DNA of 53,238 bases from Rickettsiales bacterium UBA4311 (GCA_002394665.1 DGUL01000001.1:1-53238), one strand, 5' to 3'; positions 1 to 8,350 are shown, counted from the stretch's first letter. The notes: a model not told the origin generated them from the letters alone. Numbers and translations are program-made.

Positions 1-602
<602 letters not shown>

Positions 603-822
603 GAGATTTTTCACCGTATGTAGAGTAAAAACTATAAGTAATTAAAGTTAAAAAATCCAAATGTTAAAAAAATTAACAAATGAACTACCTAAAATTATTT
701 CACATAATTTTACTAAATAATACTATGAAACTTGATTTAATTTTTTGTAAAAACAAAAAACCAAAACAAACTATATTTCTTTAAGATCTGCAATGAGTGC
801 GATCAAAAATCACAACGCGTAG

Positions 823-851
823 ACAATCAAAAAGTTTTTTTTAATTGTCAA
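823..851 (-). promoter_or_regulatory. Candidate promoter for the 23S rRNA transcript
   Basis: On the minus strand a perfect TTGACA (851-846) is followed after 17 bases by GATTGT (828-823), a weak -10. The -10 is followed by a G+C-rich CTACGCG stretch, the kind of discriminator common in stringently controlled rRNA promoters. Transcription would start near 816 and give a leader of about 210 bases before the 23S 5' end. No gene lies between 603 and 977. That interval also holds the unlocated promoter of trcR on the other strand. Confidence 0.45.
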
Positions 852-977
852 CAAAAAAAAATAATTTTTTTCATTTTTTTAAAACCAAACAGAAATAGCA
901 GGAGAATTACCACCTATTTTTTTAGTTATTTGACTTTTAAAAACTTTAACTTATTCGCGCTTTGGTAAATCAATATT

Positions 978-1604
978 ATGCCTATTAAAAGTAATAAATT
1001 ATTGACATCGCCACGAGCAACAGCCTTATGGTTAATAAAAAACACATCTCTCACATTCAGACAAATCGCGGAATTTTGCAATTTCAGCGAGATGACAATA
1101 AAACTTATGGCAGATGGCATAATTGATGCAAACTTAATGCCTGTTAATCCAATTTTAAACGGAACACTCACAGAGGAAGAAATTAAAAAGAGAGAAAAAG
1201 ATGGAAAAGAACTCGTGGCAAAAAAAAGCATTTATGAGGAACTTGGCATTAAAGTGAAAAAGGCAAAAAGTCATCTTTCAATTTCACAAAAACGGAACAG
1301 ACCAGAAGCAATACTTTACTTATTAAAATATTATCCAGACTTGAAAGTTTCGCAGATAAAAAAATTGACACACGCAACAGAAAGCGTTATTGAAAGCATA
1401 CAAAACCGAACATTTAAAAATGTGCAAGATTTGGTGGCAAAAGATCCAGTCTTACTCGGCTTATGTACTCAATCACAAATAGAAGAACAATTGAAGAATA
1501 TCGCAAAAATTGAAGCAAAAGAGGCAAAAAAGAATAAAAGCAAGAAATCAAAAGCTGTGAGAAAAATAAACGTTAATTCAAAAAAGAATAAAAAATCTGA
1601 ATAA
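978..1604 (+). CDS. trcR: TrcR family cell-cycle transcriptional regulator (DUF1013)
   Basis: The 208-residue product matches the DUF1013/TrcR family of Alphaproteobacteria, DNA-associated regulators studied in Caulobacter-type cell-cycle control. Visible hallmarks are an N-terminal block with ATALWLIKNTSLTF followed by IAEFCNF, a second half with RPEAILYLLKYYPDL, and the characteristic RDPVLLGLCTQ-like segment, here KDPVLLGLCTQ. The last 40 residues are very Lys-rich and probably bind nucleic acid nonspecifically. The start is ATG at 978 with no obvious Shine-Dalgarno sequence. It is transcribed away from the 23S gene. The family assignment is firm; the function in this organism is inferred from the family. 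Confidence 0.9.
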   Translation: MPIKSNKLLTSPRATALWLIKNTSLTFRQIAEFCNFSEMTIKLMADGIIDANLMPVNPILNGTLTEEEIKKREKDGKELVAKKSIYEELGIKVKKAKSHLSISQKRNRPEAILYLLKYYPDLKVSQIKKLTHATESVIESIQNRTFKNVQDLVAKDPVLLGLCTQSQIEEQLKNIAKIEAKEAKKNKSKKSKAVRKINVNSKKNKKSE

Positions 1605-1661
1605 AAAAGAGAGTAAAATAAAAAAAACAAAGCAAGAAATGAGGTTGATTGGAATTTTTGC

Positions 1662-1722
1662 AAAAAAAAAATGCAGGAAGCAGAAACCGAAATACAAAAT
1701 TGTGCGGTCCTGAACTTCCTGC
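1662..1722 (-). terminator. Rho-independent terminator, minus strand
   Basis: Read on the minus strand, GCAGGAAG (1722-1715) pairs perfectly with CTTCCTGC (1680-1673). An inner CGGT/ACCG pair (1708-1705 with 1689-1686) extends the stem. One base later comes a run of ten T (1671-1662). This is a textbook intrinsic terminator for transcripts coming from the right. It lies just beyond the 3' end of trcR, which is on the other strand, so it terminates something non-coding in 1725-2245. Confidence 0.7.
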
Positions 1723-1892
1723 TTGATCCCTAAAATTAAATAAATAGCTTGTTAGAATATGCGATTTACTCATTAGCGGTAAAAAAAAACCCACAAGCAA
1801 ACCCTTGCATTAACCTTTCTAACCAAAAATAACCGACAAATTCAAATCGGTTTTAATCATCGAAATAGCCTAACTACGAGGCTTAAAAATAT

Positions 1893-1924
1893 AAAAAGAC
1901 CGAATAAAAAAATAAAAATCGGTC
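1893..1924 (-). terminator. Second minus-strand terminator-like hairpin
   Basis: On the minus strand GACCGA (1924-1919) and TCGGTC (1903-1898) form a 6-bp stem around an AT-only loop, directly followed by TTTTT. Two more hairpins followed by T-runs lie downstream: AACCGA/TCGGTT near 1833-1854, and GCAAGGG...TTTGC followed by T9 near 1780-1808. The interval therefore carries a series of terminator-like elements on one strand. Confidence 0.5.
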
Positions 1925-2242
1925 ATTAGTAATAAAAAATCATCGTTAGTAATAAAATATCAAACTAAAATGTTGCAACAATATCAAAACATATAATCAA
2001 AAGCCTAAAACCACCGGCTTAACTAAAAAATTACCACCATCTATAAATCTATATCAACTCCTCTAACGCAAAATGTCGTTAAGGATGCCGACATTCATAA
2101 AACTACAAATATACGAACTGCAAACTACACGTCAAACTCCTAAATGAGACGGGTATTCAAAAATACAAATCCATCCGTTGCTCCAAATTAGGATCTCGTA
2201 TATTTCAAAGTGGTAAATAACACACTAAGATTTATTACTAAC
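1893..2242 (-). ncRNA. Candidate structured non-coding RNA of unknown family
   Basis: No convincing protein gene lies in 1605-2371, yet the minus strand is highly structured. A promoter-like pair ends at 2248, and the predicted transcript would start near 2241. Its first 12 bases, GTTAGTAATAAA (2242-2231), pair perfectly with TTTATTACTAAC (1956-1945). A second 11-base near-copy of the 3' strand lies at 1936-1926, right before a terminator hairpin. Inside, AAATATACGA (2116-2107 read on plus) pairs perfectly with TCGTATATTT (2196-2205 on plus). Shorter hairpins include TAACG/CGTTA and AAGCC/GGCTT. I could not match it to RNase P RNA, tmRNA, 6S RNA or SRP RNA motifs. The existence of a transcript is inference. 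Confidence 0.4.
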
Positions 2243-2247
2243 ACTAA

Positions 2248-2275
2248 AATATAACAAAAAAAAATACCTATTCAA
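2248..2275 (-). promoter_or_regulatory. Candidate promoter for the minus-strand RNA
   Basis: TTGAAT (2275-2270) and TATATT (2253-2248) on the minus strand are separated by 16 bases. The predicted start, about 7 bases beyond the -10, coincides with the first base of the 12-nt arm that closes the proposed RNA. AT-rich DNA produces such matches often, so the agreement with the RNA structure is the main support. Confidence 0.35.
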
Positions 2276-2371
2276 GAAAAAAATAAAAAAATTTTACAAT
2301 TTCAAAAACCGGCAAAAAAGCACATTTTTTTAAAAAAAATATTGTTTATTAAAAAAACAATCAAAGCAATC

Positions 2372-3658
2372 ATGCTGACTTGTTTAGTGTTAGAGCAAAC
2401 TTTTAGAAAATTGAACGATGCTTTAATGAGTTTTAAAGGTTCTGCTTTTTCAAAAAAAGAAATAGAAGGTATAACAACGGAATTGCAAGAAATACTTATA
2501 GAAGCGGACATTCCTTACGATTACATAAAATCATTAACAAAAACCATTGGTACAAAACTCACAAAAATAACAGAAAAAAAAATAGACAAACAAGCGGTCG
2601 TTGGAGGATTACTAAAAGCGTACATTGATGAAACTTTTTCAAATGCAAAACTCGGCGGAATAAAGATCAGAAAAAATGGCATAACAACAATAGGAATTTT
2701 TGGCACAAACGGCGTGGGAAAAACATCTTTCGTTGCAAAATTGGCTCATCTATTGTTTCAACAACACAAAAAGAGAGCTATGTGTGTTTCTTTTGACATA
2801 ACAAGATACGCAGCACAAGAACAACTTGAAACCTTATGTAAAAAAAACAATATTGAATATTTAAGAATAGTTGAAAACGGCGTGGAAAACGGCATAAATA
2901 AACTAAAAGAAATAATAGAATACGAAATGGTTGATATTTTAATAATTGACTTCGCTGGAAGCTCGCCGGATAACCCAAAAGGTCTTGAATTATGGCAAAA
3001 TGTCATTAACAATATTGAATTATGCGAAAGAATTGTTGTACTTGATGGAACTTTTGGGCAAAATGCCGTTCCTTTGATTAAAAAATTCACAAAAGTCGTC
3101 AATCCGACAGGCTTTGCAATCACAAAAATTGATTGCGATAAAAAAGGTGGAATATTTTTCGCCACCCGTGTAGCAAGCGATAAGCCAATTTACTACGTAT
3201 CAACTGGTGAAAAAATAAATTCAATCTTAGAATTTGAAAAAAATATGATAAGCAAAGCCCTACTTACGGACGACGGACTTAAATCTGTAATTTCTGCATT
3301 TCAAGAAAGCAATAAAAATTACATACAATCAACAATTCACAACGAAAACAACGGCAAGTTTAACTATAATGATTTGCTCATTCAGTTATCTCAAATTGTG
3401 AATTTTGGCAAAATAGACAAAATTTTGTCCGTTTTGCCACACACGAGAAGTATTTTTAATGTAAAACTTAGCACAGAGGCCTACATTTTAATAAAAAAAT
3501 GGATATCAATAATAAACTCTATGACAAACTACGAACGAGCGACACCTTCTTGTTTAAATATAGAAAGAATAAATCGCATAGCAAAAGGTTCGGGGGTTCA
3601 AGTTTCAGATGTATTAACTCTTAAAAAAAAGCTTGAAGAAATATCAGCAAATAAATGA
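2372..3658 (+). CDS. ffh: Divergent signal recognition particle protein (Ffh/SRP54)
   Basis: This is the GTPase that binds signal sequences and SRP RNA and delivers ribosomes to FtsY at the inner membrane. The P-loop GTNGVGKT, the G2-like ITRYAAQEQLE and the G4 motif TKID are visible. The C-terminal M domain ends with the family's ERINRIAKGSGVQVSDV block. I start it at ATG 2372, because LEQTFRKLND then aligns with the Ffh N-domain; the frame stays open upstream to a TTG at 2342. It is unusual in two ways. The G3 motif, normally DTAGR, reads DFAGS. The M domain has essentially one methionine, although the family is named for its Met-rich signal-binding groove. Length (428 residues) is slightly below the usual 440-500. 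FtsY is a less likely identity because the M-domain tail is present. Confidence 0.85.
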   Translation: MLTCLVLEQTFRKLNDALMSFKGSAFSKKEIEGITTELQEILIEADIPYDYIKSLTKTIGTKLTKITEKKIDKQAVVGGLLKAYIDETFSNAKLGGIKIRKNGITTIGIFGTNGVGKTSFVAKLAHLLFQQHKKRAMCVSFDITRYAAQEQLETLCKKNNIEYLRIVENGVENGINKLKEIIEYEMVDILIIDFAGSSPDNPKGLELWQNVINNIELCERIVVLDGTFGQNAVPLIKKFTKVVNPTGFAITKIDCDKKGGIFFATRVASDKPIYYVSTGEKINSILEFEKNMISKALLTDDGLKSVISAFQESNKNYIQSTIHNENNGKFNYNDLLIQLSQIVNFGKIDKILSVLPHTRSIFNVKLSTEAYILIKKWISIINSMTNYERATPSCLNIERINRIAKGSGVQVSDVLTLKKKLEEISANK

Positions 3659-3726
3659 AGAAAAAAGCAACTTTGCTCGTATTTGTTGATTTATAAAAAA
3701 ACCAATAAATTATTGCTCGTATTGCA

Positions 3727-4551
3727 GTGCGGTTTGAAATTTTGAAAAAAGCTTTAATATCGCTCTATGTGTCTTTGCTTGCGATGCTCGCAAATTGTTC
3801 AGTGAATATAAACACCAATATCAACAACAGCAACGAGACGATTTGTGTTTTTGGTAATATAGAAAATAATTACACAAGGCTTTTCTTGCAAAAACTCAAA
3901 GAAAAACCATTTATTCAAGAATATCCAAACTGCAAATACATTCTGTTTACTAATTTAGTAGATAGTCATAGAACTATAAACACAATTACCGGTCTTGCTT
4001 CACAGGTCATAATAGGAATATCTGCATCTTATGCAATTTTTGAAAACGATTTAAGCAAACAAGAACAGATAAAGAATATTATAAACAACCCGTCAATGCA
4101 CGATTATTCCTTTTGGACTGGTGCGAAAAACGCTTACTCTTCACGAGGAAATAGAACTGAAGGAGCCGAAAAATCAAGCTATGCCGAAGGAACAAGAAGT
4201 GTTTATAATAACGCAATTGCGAGAATAAAAAGCGTAACCAAATATGTCAACAACGGAACTGAAAGTGGGCAAATTGCATATTCAACCAATCCAATTTTAT
4301 TAACATCGGAAACTCAAAGCAGTGCCGATGCACTGGAACAATTAGCTGTCGCTATGGCTCAAAAGGTTATTGATAATGTTGTTATAGACATTGAAGATTA
4401 CAAAGAAACTAAAATAAAACAGCAAGAAGAGCAACAAAAGAAAGAAAAAAACAACACAAAGGAACAAGATAAAAACGGAACAACATCAACAAAAAAAACA
4501 ACAAAAAACAAAAAAAATAAAGTTGTTAAAAATATTAAAAATGAAGAATAA
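3727..4551 (+). CDS. Putative lipoprotein of unknown function
   Basis: I do not recognise this 274-residue protein. It starts with GTG and has a short charged N-terminus, a hydrophobic stretch (residues 9-22) and a lipobox-like LANC with Cys24, so it is probably a lipid-anchored envelope protein. The Asn at -1 is atypical for signal peptidase II. A folded middle part (about residues 35-225) follows, with an Ala/Gly hydrophobic segment ASQVIIGISASYA. The last 45 residues are a Lys/Gln/Glu/Asn-rich tail. The 3' end overlaps the next gene by 11 bases, suggesting translational coupling with the secreted dioxygenase-like protein and the outer-membrane barrel that follow. Confidence 0.6.
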   Translation: MRFEILKKALISLYVSLLAMLANCSVNINTNINNSNETICVFGNIENNYTRLFLQKLKEKPFIQEYPNCKYILFTNLVDSHRTINTITGLASQVIIGISASYAIFENDLSKQEQIKNIINNPSMHDYSFWTGAKNAYSSRGNRTEGAEKSSYAEGTRSVYNNAIARIKSVTKYVNNGTESGQIAYSTNPILLTSETQSSADALEQLAVAMAQKVIDNVVIDIEDYKETKIKQQEEQQKKEKNNTKEQDKNGTTSTKKTTKNKKNKVVKNIKNEE

Positions 4552-5224
4552 AAAACTTATATTTACATCGTTTTTATTTTGTATAATCACTTTGTTTTGT
4601 CGTTCTGCAACATCAATTTCACCTGAAATGGTAATAAAAAATATGAAGCTCCTAACCCCAGAAATTAAAGAAGAACAAAGATATATTGTTCCTCAAAACT
4701 TCGCCTCAAATAACAATTTACGAAGAAAACCCGGAAGTTATTTTTTTGCAAAAGGACGATTTTTATACATCGAGGGCTTTGTTTTTGACGTGATAGGTGT
4801 TCCTGTTGAAAATGCTGTTGTAAAAATCTGGCAAGCAAACCATTTTGGTTATTATAACCATCTTGTTGTAAATAAAGAAGATTTTTCAAAATATGACATT
4901 GATTTTGAAGGAACCGGCACTTGCATAACTGACAGCAATGGACATTACTCGTTTTTCACAATCATACCTGGTTATTACGGCGATAAAACTCCACATATAA
5001 ATTTTATAGTAGAACACGAAGATTTTGATCGCTTGGAAACTATGATGTTTTTTCCACTACATATAAAAAACACACACGACAAAACATATAAATCTATGAA
5101 TAAAAAAAGTCGCTTCTTAACTACCTGCAAATTAAAAGATTACACATCAAACGATAATGAATATGGCAAAAAATGTAGCTTTGATATTAGATTAAACGGT
5201 TTTCATAAAAGAAAAAGATACTAA
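4541..5224 (+). CDS. Secreted intradiol-dioxygenase-like protein, metal site altered
   Basis: After a signal peptide (residues 1-22) this 227-residue protein has the fold signature of protocatechuate 3,4-dioxygenase beta-type enzymes. Markers are VKIWQAN, a GYYNH segment, GTCITDSNGHYSFFTI, PGYYG and the PHINF strand. In true intradiol enzymes Fe(III) is bound by two Tyr and two His. Here Tyr105, Tyr146 and His152 are kept, but the second His of the HxH motif is Asn154. It may bind metal differently or have become structural. The start is ATG 4541, overlapping the upstream lipoprotein gene. A catabolic role is unlikely, given the signal peptide, the envelope neighbours and the lack of ring-cleavage pathway genes nearby. 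The fold assignment is good; the activity is doubtful. Confidence 0.72.
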   Translation: MKNKKLIFTSFLFCIITLFCRSATSISPEMVIKNMKLLTPEIKEEQRYIVPQNFASNNNLRRKPGSYFFAKGRFLYIEGFVFDVIGVPVENAVVKIWQANHFGYYNHLVVNKEDFSKYDIDFEGTGTCITDSNGHYSFFTIIPGYYGDKTPHINFIVEHEDFDRLETMMFFPLHIKNTHDKTYKSMNKKSRFLTTCKLKDYTSNDNEYGKKCSFDIRLNGFHKRKRY

Positions 5225-5240
5225 TTTTATAAATGAATAA

Positions 5241-6128
5241 ATGACCTTTAAAAAAGCAGAAAATAAAAGCACAAATTTATACAAAACACCACTATTTATA
5301 GGGTTTTTTCTCATAATGATGGCTTTTTTTTCCGGAACTTGCTTCGCAAGCTTATTAAATCAAGAAAAAGGTAAAGGAATTTTTATCCCCGCTGTATATA
5401 TTCAATCAATGAACTCAATAGACGAAGGAAACCTTGCAAGTTCCAAGAGAATATTGCAAGCAATGATAAACGTCTTTGCAGAATACGGAGTTTCAACAAG
5501 AATTACACTCGGAGCAAAAATGATCGCAACAGGAAGCATGTCTATTGGAAAAAATCCTTTTGGCAAAGTCAAGGAAAAAACTTATGCCATCAATTCAAGA
5601 GAATTTTTTGGTAAATTCAAAATAATAAGAAATAGCAAAACCTTTTTTCTTTCTGCGATAGCTCAAATAGGAATGCCGACAATATACGATAAAAGACAAA
5701 TAAACTATTTTGGAATTGATAGATGGGCTTACGAAACTGGGCTTGAATTTGGAATAAAATTCTCAAACGATACTTTTATGATAACGAATGCAAGGTGGCA
5801 TGGATATATTAACTATACTTATAATGAAGTACGAACTGAAATAATGTTTGGACATTACTTTATTCCCGAAATGCTCACTATGATTAGATTTCAAAAATTC
5901 TTCTACATCAAAAATCATAATTTTAATAGCCTTCCGTTTTCTTCAATATATGATTTTAATGCTCAGGATGGATTTGGAAAAATAACAATATCAATGGCAA
6001 CACCAATAGATAAAAATATTTTCTGTGAAATTGGCTTTTTTGCATCAATAAAATCAAAAATTACATTTACGCGAAATTCAAATATCTCGCTTTATGGTGG
6101 CTATGTAAGCCTGTGGTATAAGTTTTAA
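5241..6128 (+). CDS. Predicted outer-membrane beta-barrel protein
   Basis: The 295-residue product begins with a charged stretch, then a hydrophobic signal segment (about residues 18-37) ending in the cleavage-like TCFAS. The rest shows alternating amphipathic strands with many aromatic residues (FFLSAIAQIGM, FMITNARWHGYINY). It ends in WYKF, the C-terminal Phe recognised by the Bam machinery. No family is recognisable by eye. It follows the dioxygenase-like gene by 16 bases and probably belongs to the same envelope operon. The barrel prediction rests on the signal peptide, the strand pattern and the terminal Phe together. Confidence 0.6.
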   Translation: MTFKKAENKSTNLYKTPLFIGFFLIMMAFFSGTCFASLLNQEKGKGIFIPAVYIQSMNSIDEGNLASSKRILQAMINVFAEYGVSTRITLGAKMIATGSMSIGKNPFGKVKEKTYAINSREFFGKFKIIRNSKTFFLSAIAQIGMPTIYDKRQINYFGIDRWAYETGLEFGIKFSNDTFMITNARWHGYINYTYNEVRTEIMFGHYFIPEMLTMIRFQKFFYIKNHNFNSLPFSSIYDFNAQDGFGKITISMATPIDKNIFCEIGFFASIKSKITFTRNSNISLYGGYVSLWYKF

Positions 6129-6203
6129 AACCTCCAAAAATTTTTAGTGAAAAAATTAAATAAAATTTAAATGACATAAAAAAACACCAAATCAATTAAA
6201 AAA

Positions 6204-6659
6204 TCATCTCATAATGTCTTGCTTTGTTTCTTTGACTTCTTTAACATCTCCGTCTTCGTTATTGTTCTTCAAAAGAAAGATAATATTCTGCAATTTTGCA
6301 ATATACATATTTTTTACTATTTCCTCTTTAAATTTATCTGTATCCATTCCCAAAATTACACCAATAATTTTTTTATATTTTTCAAAATTAAATTTCTCAC
6401 TTCTCACATTTTTAATTTCCCTTTCCAAGGACGCGATAAACGTTTCAATTTTCTTGTCGCTTGATAAAAAATCAAATTTTCTCCAATCTTCTGCTGATGA
6501 TGACAAAACTCTGTATATTTTTTGATAAATATTTGTTCTCACGCTCGTAATAATTGCCAATGTCTCTTTCCGAATACTATCGCTAACTTCGTGTTTTATA
6601 TCATTTTTCTTCTTTTTGTTATGTATCTTTTCTGTGTTGATTTTATCGCTTCGCTTCAT
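6204..6659 (-). CDS. Hypothetical helical protein
   Basis: The 151-residue product is not recognised. I start it at the internal ATG at 6659 (MKRSDK). The longer frame to 6749 would overlap the divergent gene and adds a hydrophobic segment with no family support. The product is Lys-rich near its N-terminus, then mainly helical with heptad-like spacing (IRKETLAIITSVRTNI, FIASLEREIKNV). It contains a KFKEEIVKNMYIAKLQNI helix and ends in an acidic/basic tail. No signal peptide or membrane segment is seen with this start. It stands alone between two plus-strand groups. Confidence 0.5.
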   Translation of the reverse strand: MKRSDKINTEKIHNKKKKNDIKHEVSDSIRKETLAIITSVRTNIYQKIYRVLSSSAEDWRKFDFLSSDKKIETFIASLEREIKNVRSEKFNFEKYKKIIGVILGMDTDKFKEEIVKNMYIAKLQNIIFLLKNNNEDGDVKEVKETKQDIMR

Positions 6660-6706
6660 AACAATGCAGAAAAGTCTACTAAAAAAAAAAATAAAAACAA
6701 TTGAAC

Positions 6707-7021
6707 GTGAAAAATGACAAAGTTGACTTTTATTATAGTCATAATTCAATCAATCGAAGATTGATGATAGCTATTTTTGCAAATAGTCCTTTTAATGAAG
6801 AACTGAGGCTTGACTGCCACTTAGTAAAAATGAACACAAAAGCCCACGGAGAAGTTTGCATATTAGAGAATTATGCCAAATCTGTTTTTGACATTGAAAA
6901 TACAATAGTTGAATTAAAAAATAATGATAAACTTGAAAAAGTTAACATCTTAGGTAATGCTATTGTAAAAGTTGAAAATAATACTATCAATTTTTTCGGC
7001 ACATATGAAAAACTGGCTTAA
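6707..7021 (+). CDS. Small protein resembling the F1 ATP synthase epsilon beta-sandwich
   Basis: This 104-residue product weakly resembles the N-terminal beta domain of AtpC. GEVCILENYAKSVFDIE lines up with the GEFGVLPGHAPLI block, and the KVNILGNAIVKVENNTINFF stretch with the GGFAEVxxNxVTVL block. The C-terminal helical hairpin of AtpC is missing and several key glycines are gone. The start is uncertain: GTG 6707 or TTG 6701, with no ATG in frame upstream of the conserved part. It overlaps mrpE by 17 bases, so the two are probably co-translated. If it is the real AtpC it is unusually divergent; it could instead be an unrelated small beta protein. Confidence 0.45.
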   Translation: MKNDKVDFYYSHNSINRRLMIAIFANSPFNEELRLDCHLVKMNTKAHGEVCILENYAKSVFDIENTIVELKNNDKLEKVNILGNAIVKVENNTINFFGTYEKLA

Positions 7022-7550
7022 ATCGTTTAAAATTCACAATTTTTTCAGTAAAAACACCAGATTGTTCGGGTCGCTTTCTTTCATTTTTGCATATTTCAAA
7101 ATTATTGCTCTGTTGGCTTTTCTTTGGTTTACTTTTAGCGGAGAAAAGAAACCATTTCTTATTTCTTGTGGTATTGCATCAATAATAATAACTTTTTTAG
7201 TCTGCAATAAAGCAAAAATATTTTCTGTGAAATCGTATATTTTGAAATTTACATTCATTCAATATGCTTTCTTGCTTATAAAAGATATAATTCTTTCAAC
7301 AATAGAAATAACAAAAATCGTCTATTCTGATAAAGTTAGCATAAACCCCGGAACAATATGCATTGATACAAAACTTATGAACGACCAAGAAAAAGTAATG
7401 TTAGCAAATCTAATAACTATGACACCGGGAACATTTGTTATTGCTGTAAATGGTGATGAGTTTCTTATCCATTCGTTGAATTACGATAAATTTGCAAGCA
7501 ATAAAAAATTGAATGCAATTTTTGAAAAAAGTAGAAAAACACAAATATGA
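7005..7550 (+). CDS. mrpE: Na+/H+ antiporter subunit E (MrpE/MnhE)
   Basis: This membrane protein of 181 residues belongs to the Mrp-type multi-subunit cation/proton antiporter. The family signature in the C-terminal half is clear: VSINPGTICIDT followed by MLANLITMTPGTFVIAV, matching the usual LANLITLTPGT block. Two to three hydrophobic helices precede it. The start is ATG 7005, inside the end of the upstream gene. The next gene, a subunit F homologue, starts 4 bases before this one stops (ATGA overlap). Subunits A, B, C, D and G are not in this window, so the complex is split or reduced. Confidence 0.85.
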   Translation: MKNWLKSFKIHNFFSKNTRLFGSLSFIFAYFKIIALLAFLWFTFSGEKKPFLISCGIASIIITFLVCNKAKIFSVKSYILKFTFIQYAFLLIKDIILSTIEITKIVYSDKVSINPGTICIDTKLMNDQEKVMLANLITMTPGTFVIAVNGDEFLIHSLNYDKFASNKKLNAIFEKSRKTQI

Positions 7551-7870
7551 TTTACGTAATTTTTGCATATGTATTTGCCATAGTGCTTGCACATTTGTTG
7601 TTATTTTTACGCTCTAACGATCTTGGTAAGATTATAGTAATGAATAGCGCAATTTCGTGTTTCGCTGTCGCTATGTCAATGCTGGCATTTTACTTTAAGG
7701 ACACGAATTTCGTTGATGTAATATTTTTCTACATAATTATGTCACCAATAGGTTTTTATGGATTATTTTTGTATTATAAATACAAAACAAAAATTGAAGA
7801 ACAAAAAAGAGCAAAAGAGAAAGCAAACTACAAAGTAAAGTCAGAGGCGAAACAAGAAAACAAAAAATAA
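7547..7870 (+). CDS. mrpF: Na+/H+ antiporter subunit F (MrpF/MnhF)
   Basis: The product has 107 residues and three predicted membrane helices (about residues 2-20, 33-50 and 57-77). It has the MrpF pattern of a hydrophobic core with a short LRSNDLGKIIVMNSA connector and a charged C-terminal tail. The tail here is long and Lys/Glu-rich. It overlaps mrpE by 4 bases, which strongly supports the call because E and F are neighbours in most mrp operons. smpB follows after only 4 bases, so the operon joins an ion antiporter with a ribosome rescue factor. Confidence 0.75.
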   Translation: MIYVIFAYVFAIVLAHLLLFLRSNDLGKIIVMNSAISCFAVAMSMLAFYFKDTNFVDVIFFYIIMSPIGFYGLFLYYKYKTKIEEQKRAKEKANYKVKSEAKQENKK

Positions 7871-7874
7871 CAAT

Positions 7875-8315
7875 ATGTTTATAGAAAACAAAAGAATAAA
7901 CTTTGACTTCAATATTCACGAGACTTATGAGGCCGGAGTTGTCCTTACGGGCGCGGAAGTAAAGAGTATTAGAGAAAAAAATGTCGGAATACTTGATTGC
8001 TATATCACTTTCAAAGAAAACGAACTATGGCTAATGAATTGGAACATTCCAAAGTATAAGCAAGCTTTTAAAGACGAAAAATACGATCCAAAGAGAATAA
8101 AAAAACTTTTATTAAAACGATCAGAGATAGCAAGGATATCTGGTTCTATTAAAAGAAATGGCTATACAATAGTGGTGTCAAAACTTTATACAAATAAACG
8201 TGGTTTTATAAAACTTGAACTCGCTCTTGTCACTGGCAAAAAGAAATACGATAAACGACAATACATAAAAGAAAAAGACGCCAGACGAGAAGAGAGAAAA
8301 AAGTTCAATGATTGA
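7875..8315 (+). CDS. smpB: SsrA (tmRNA)-binding protein SmpB
   Basis: SmpB carries tmRNA to stalled ribosomes for trans-translation. The 146-residue product shows the family blocks: NKRINFDFNIHETYEAGVVLTG, EVKSIR, the YDPKRIKKLLL block and the basic C-terminal tail DARREERKKF that enters the decoding centre. Length and start (ATG 7875) are normal. A tmRNA gene was looked for in the intergenic stretches of the window and not found; in Alphaproteobacteria it is usually a two-piece, circularly permuted RNA that is hard to see by eye. Confidence 0.97.
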   Translation: MFIENKRINFDFNIHETYEAGVVLTGAEVKSIREKNVGILDCYITFKENELWLMNWNIPKYKQAFKDEKYDPKRIKKLLLKRSEIARISGSIKRNGYTIVVSKLYTNKRGFIKLELALVTGKKKYDKRQYIKEKDARREERKKFND

Positions 8316-8350
8316 TTGCCATTAACCAAGAAAACACAAAAACAGATTTG

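Noticed and set aside
1671..1730. GGAAGCAG next to a stem, resembling the SRP RNA tetraloop region
   Set aside because: The order of the conserved blocks is wrong, and the stem GCAGGAAG/CTTCCTGC plus T10 is explained as a minus-strand terminator.
1925..1956. Direct repeat TTAGTAATAAA considered as a CRISPR or phage attachment repeat
   Set aside because: There are only two copies 20 bases apart and no spacer array or integrase nearby. RNA pairing explains it better.
1605..2341. tmRNA or RNase P RNA in the long spacer
   Set aside because: No TTCRANY T-loop with a paired stem, no tag-like GCAAAYGAY frame and no GAGGAAAGUCC motif on either strand, so I left the family open.
6660..6749. N-terminal extension of the minus-strand hypothetical gene
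   Set aside because: It would overlap the divergent epsilon-like gene and adds only a hydrophobic stretch. ATG 6659 is a simpler start.
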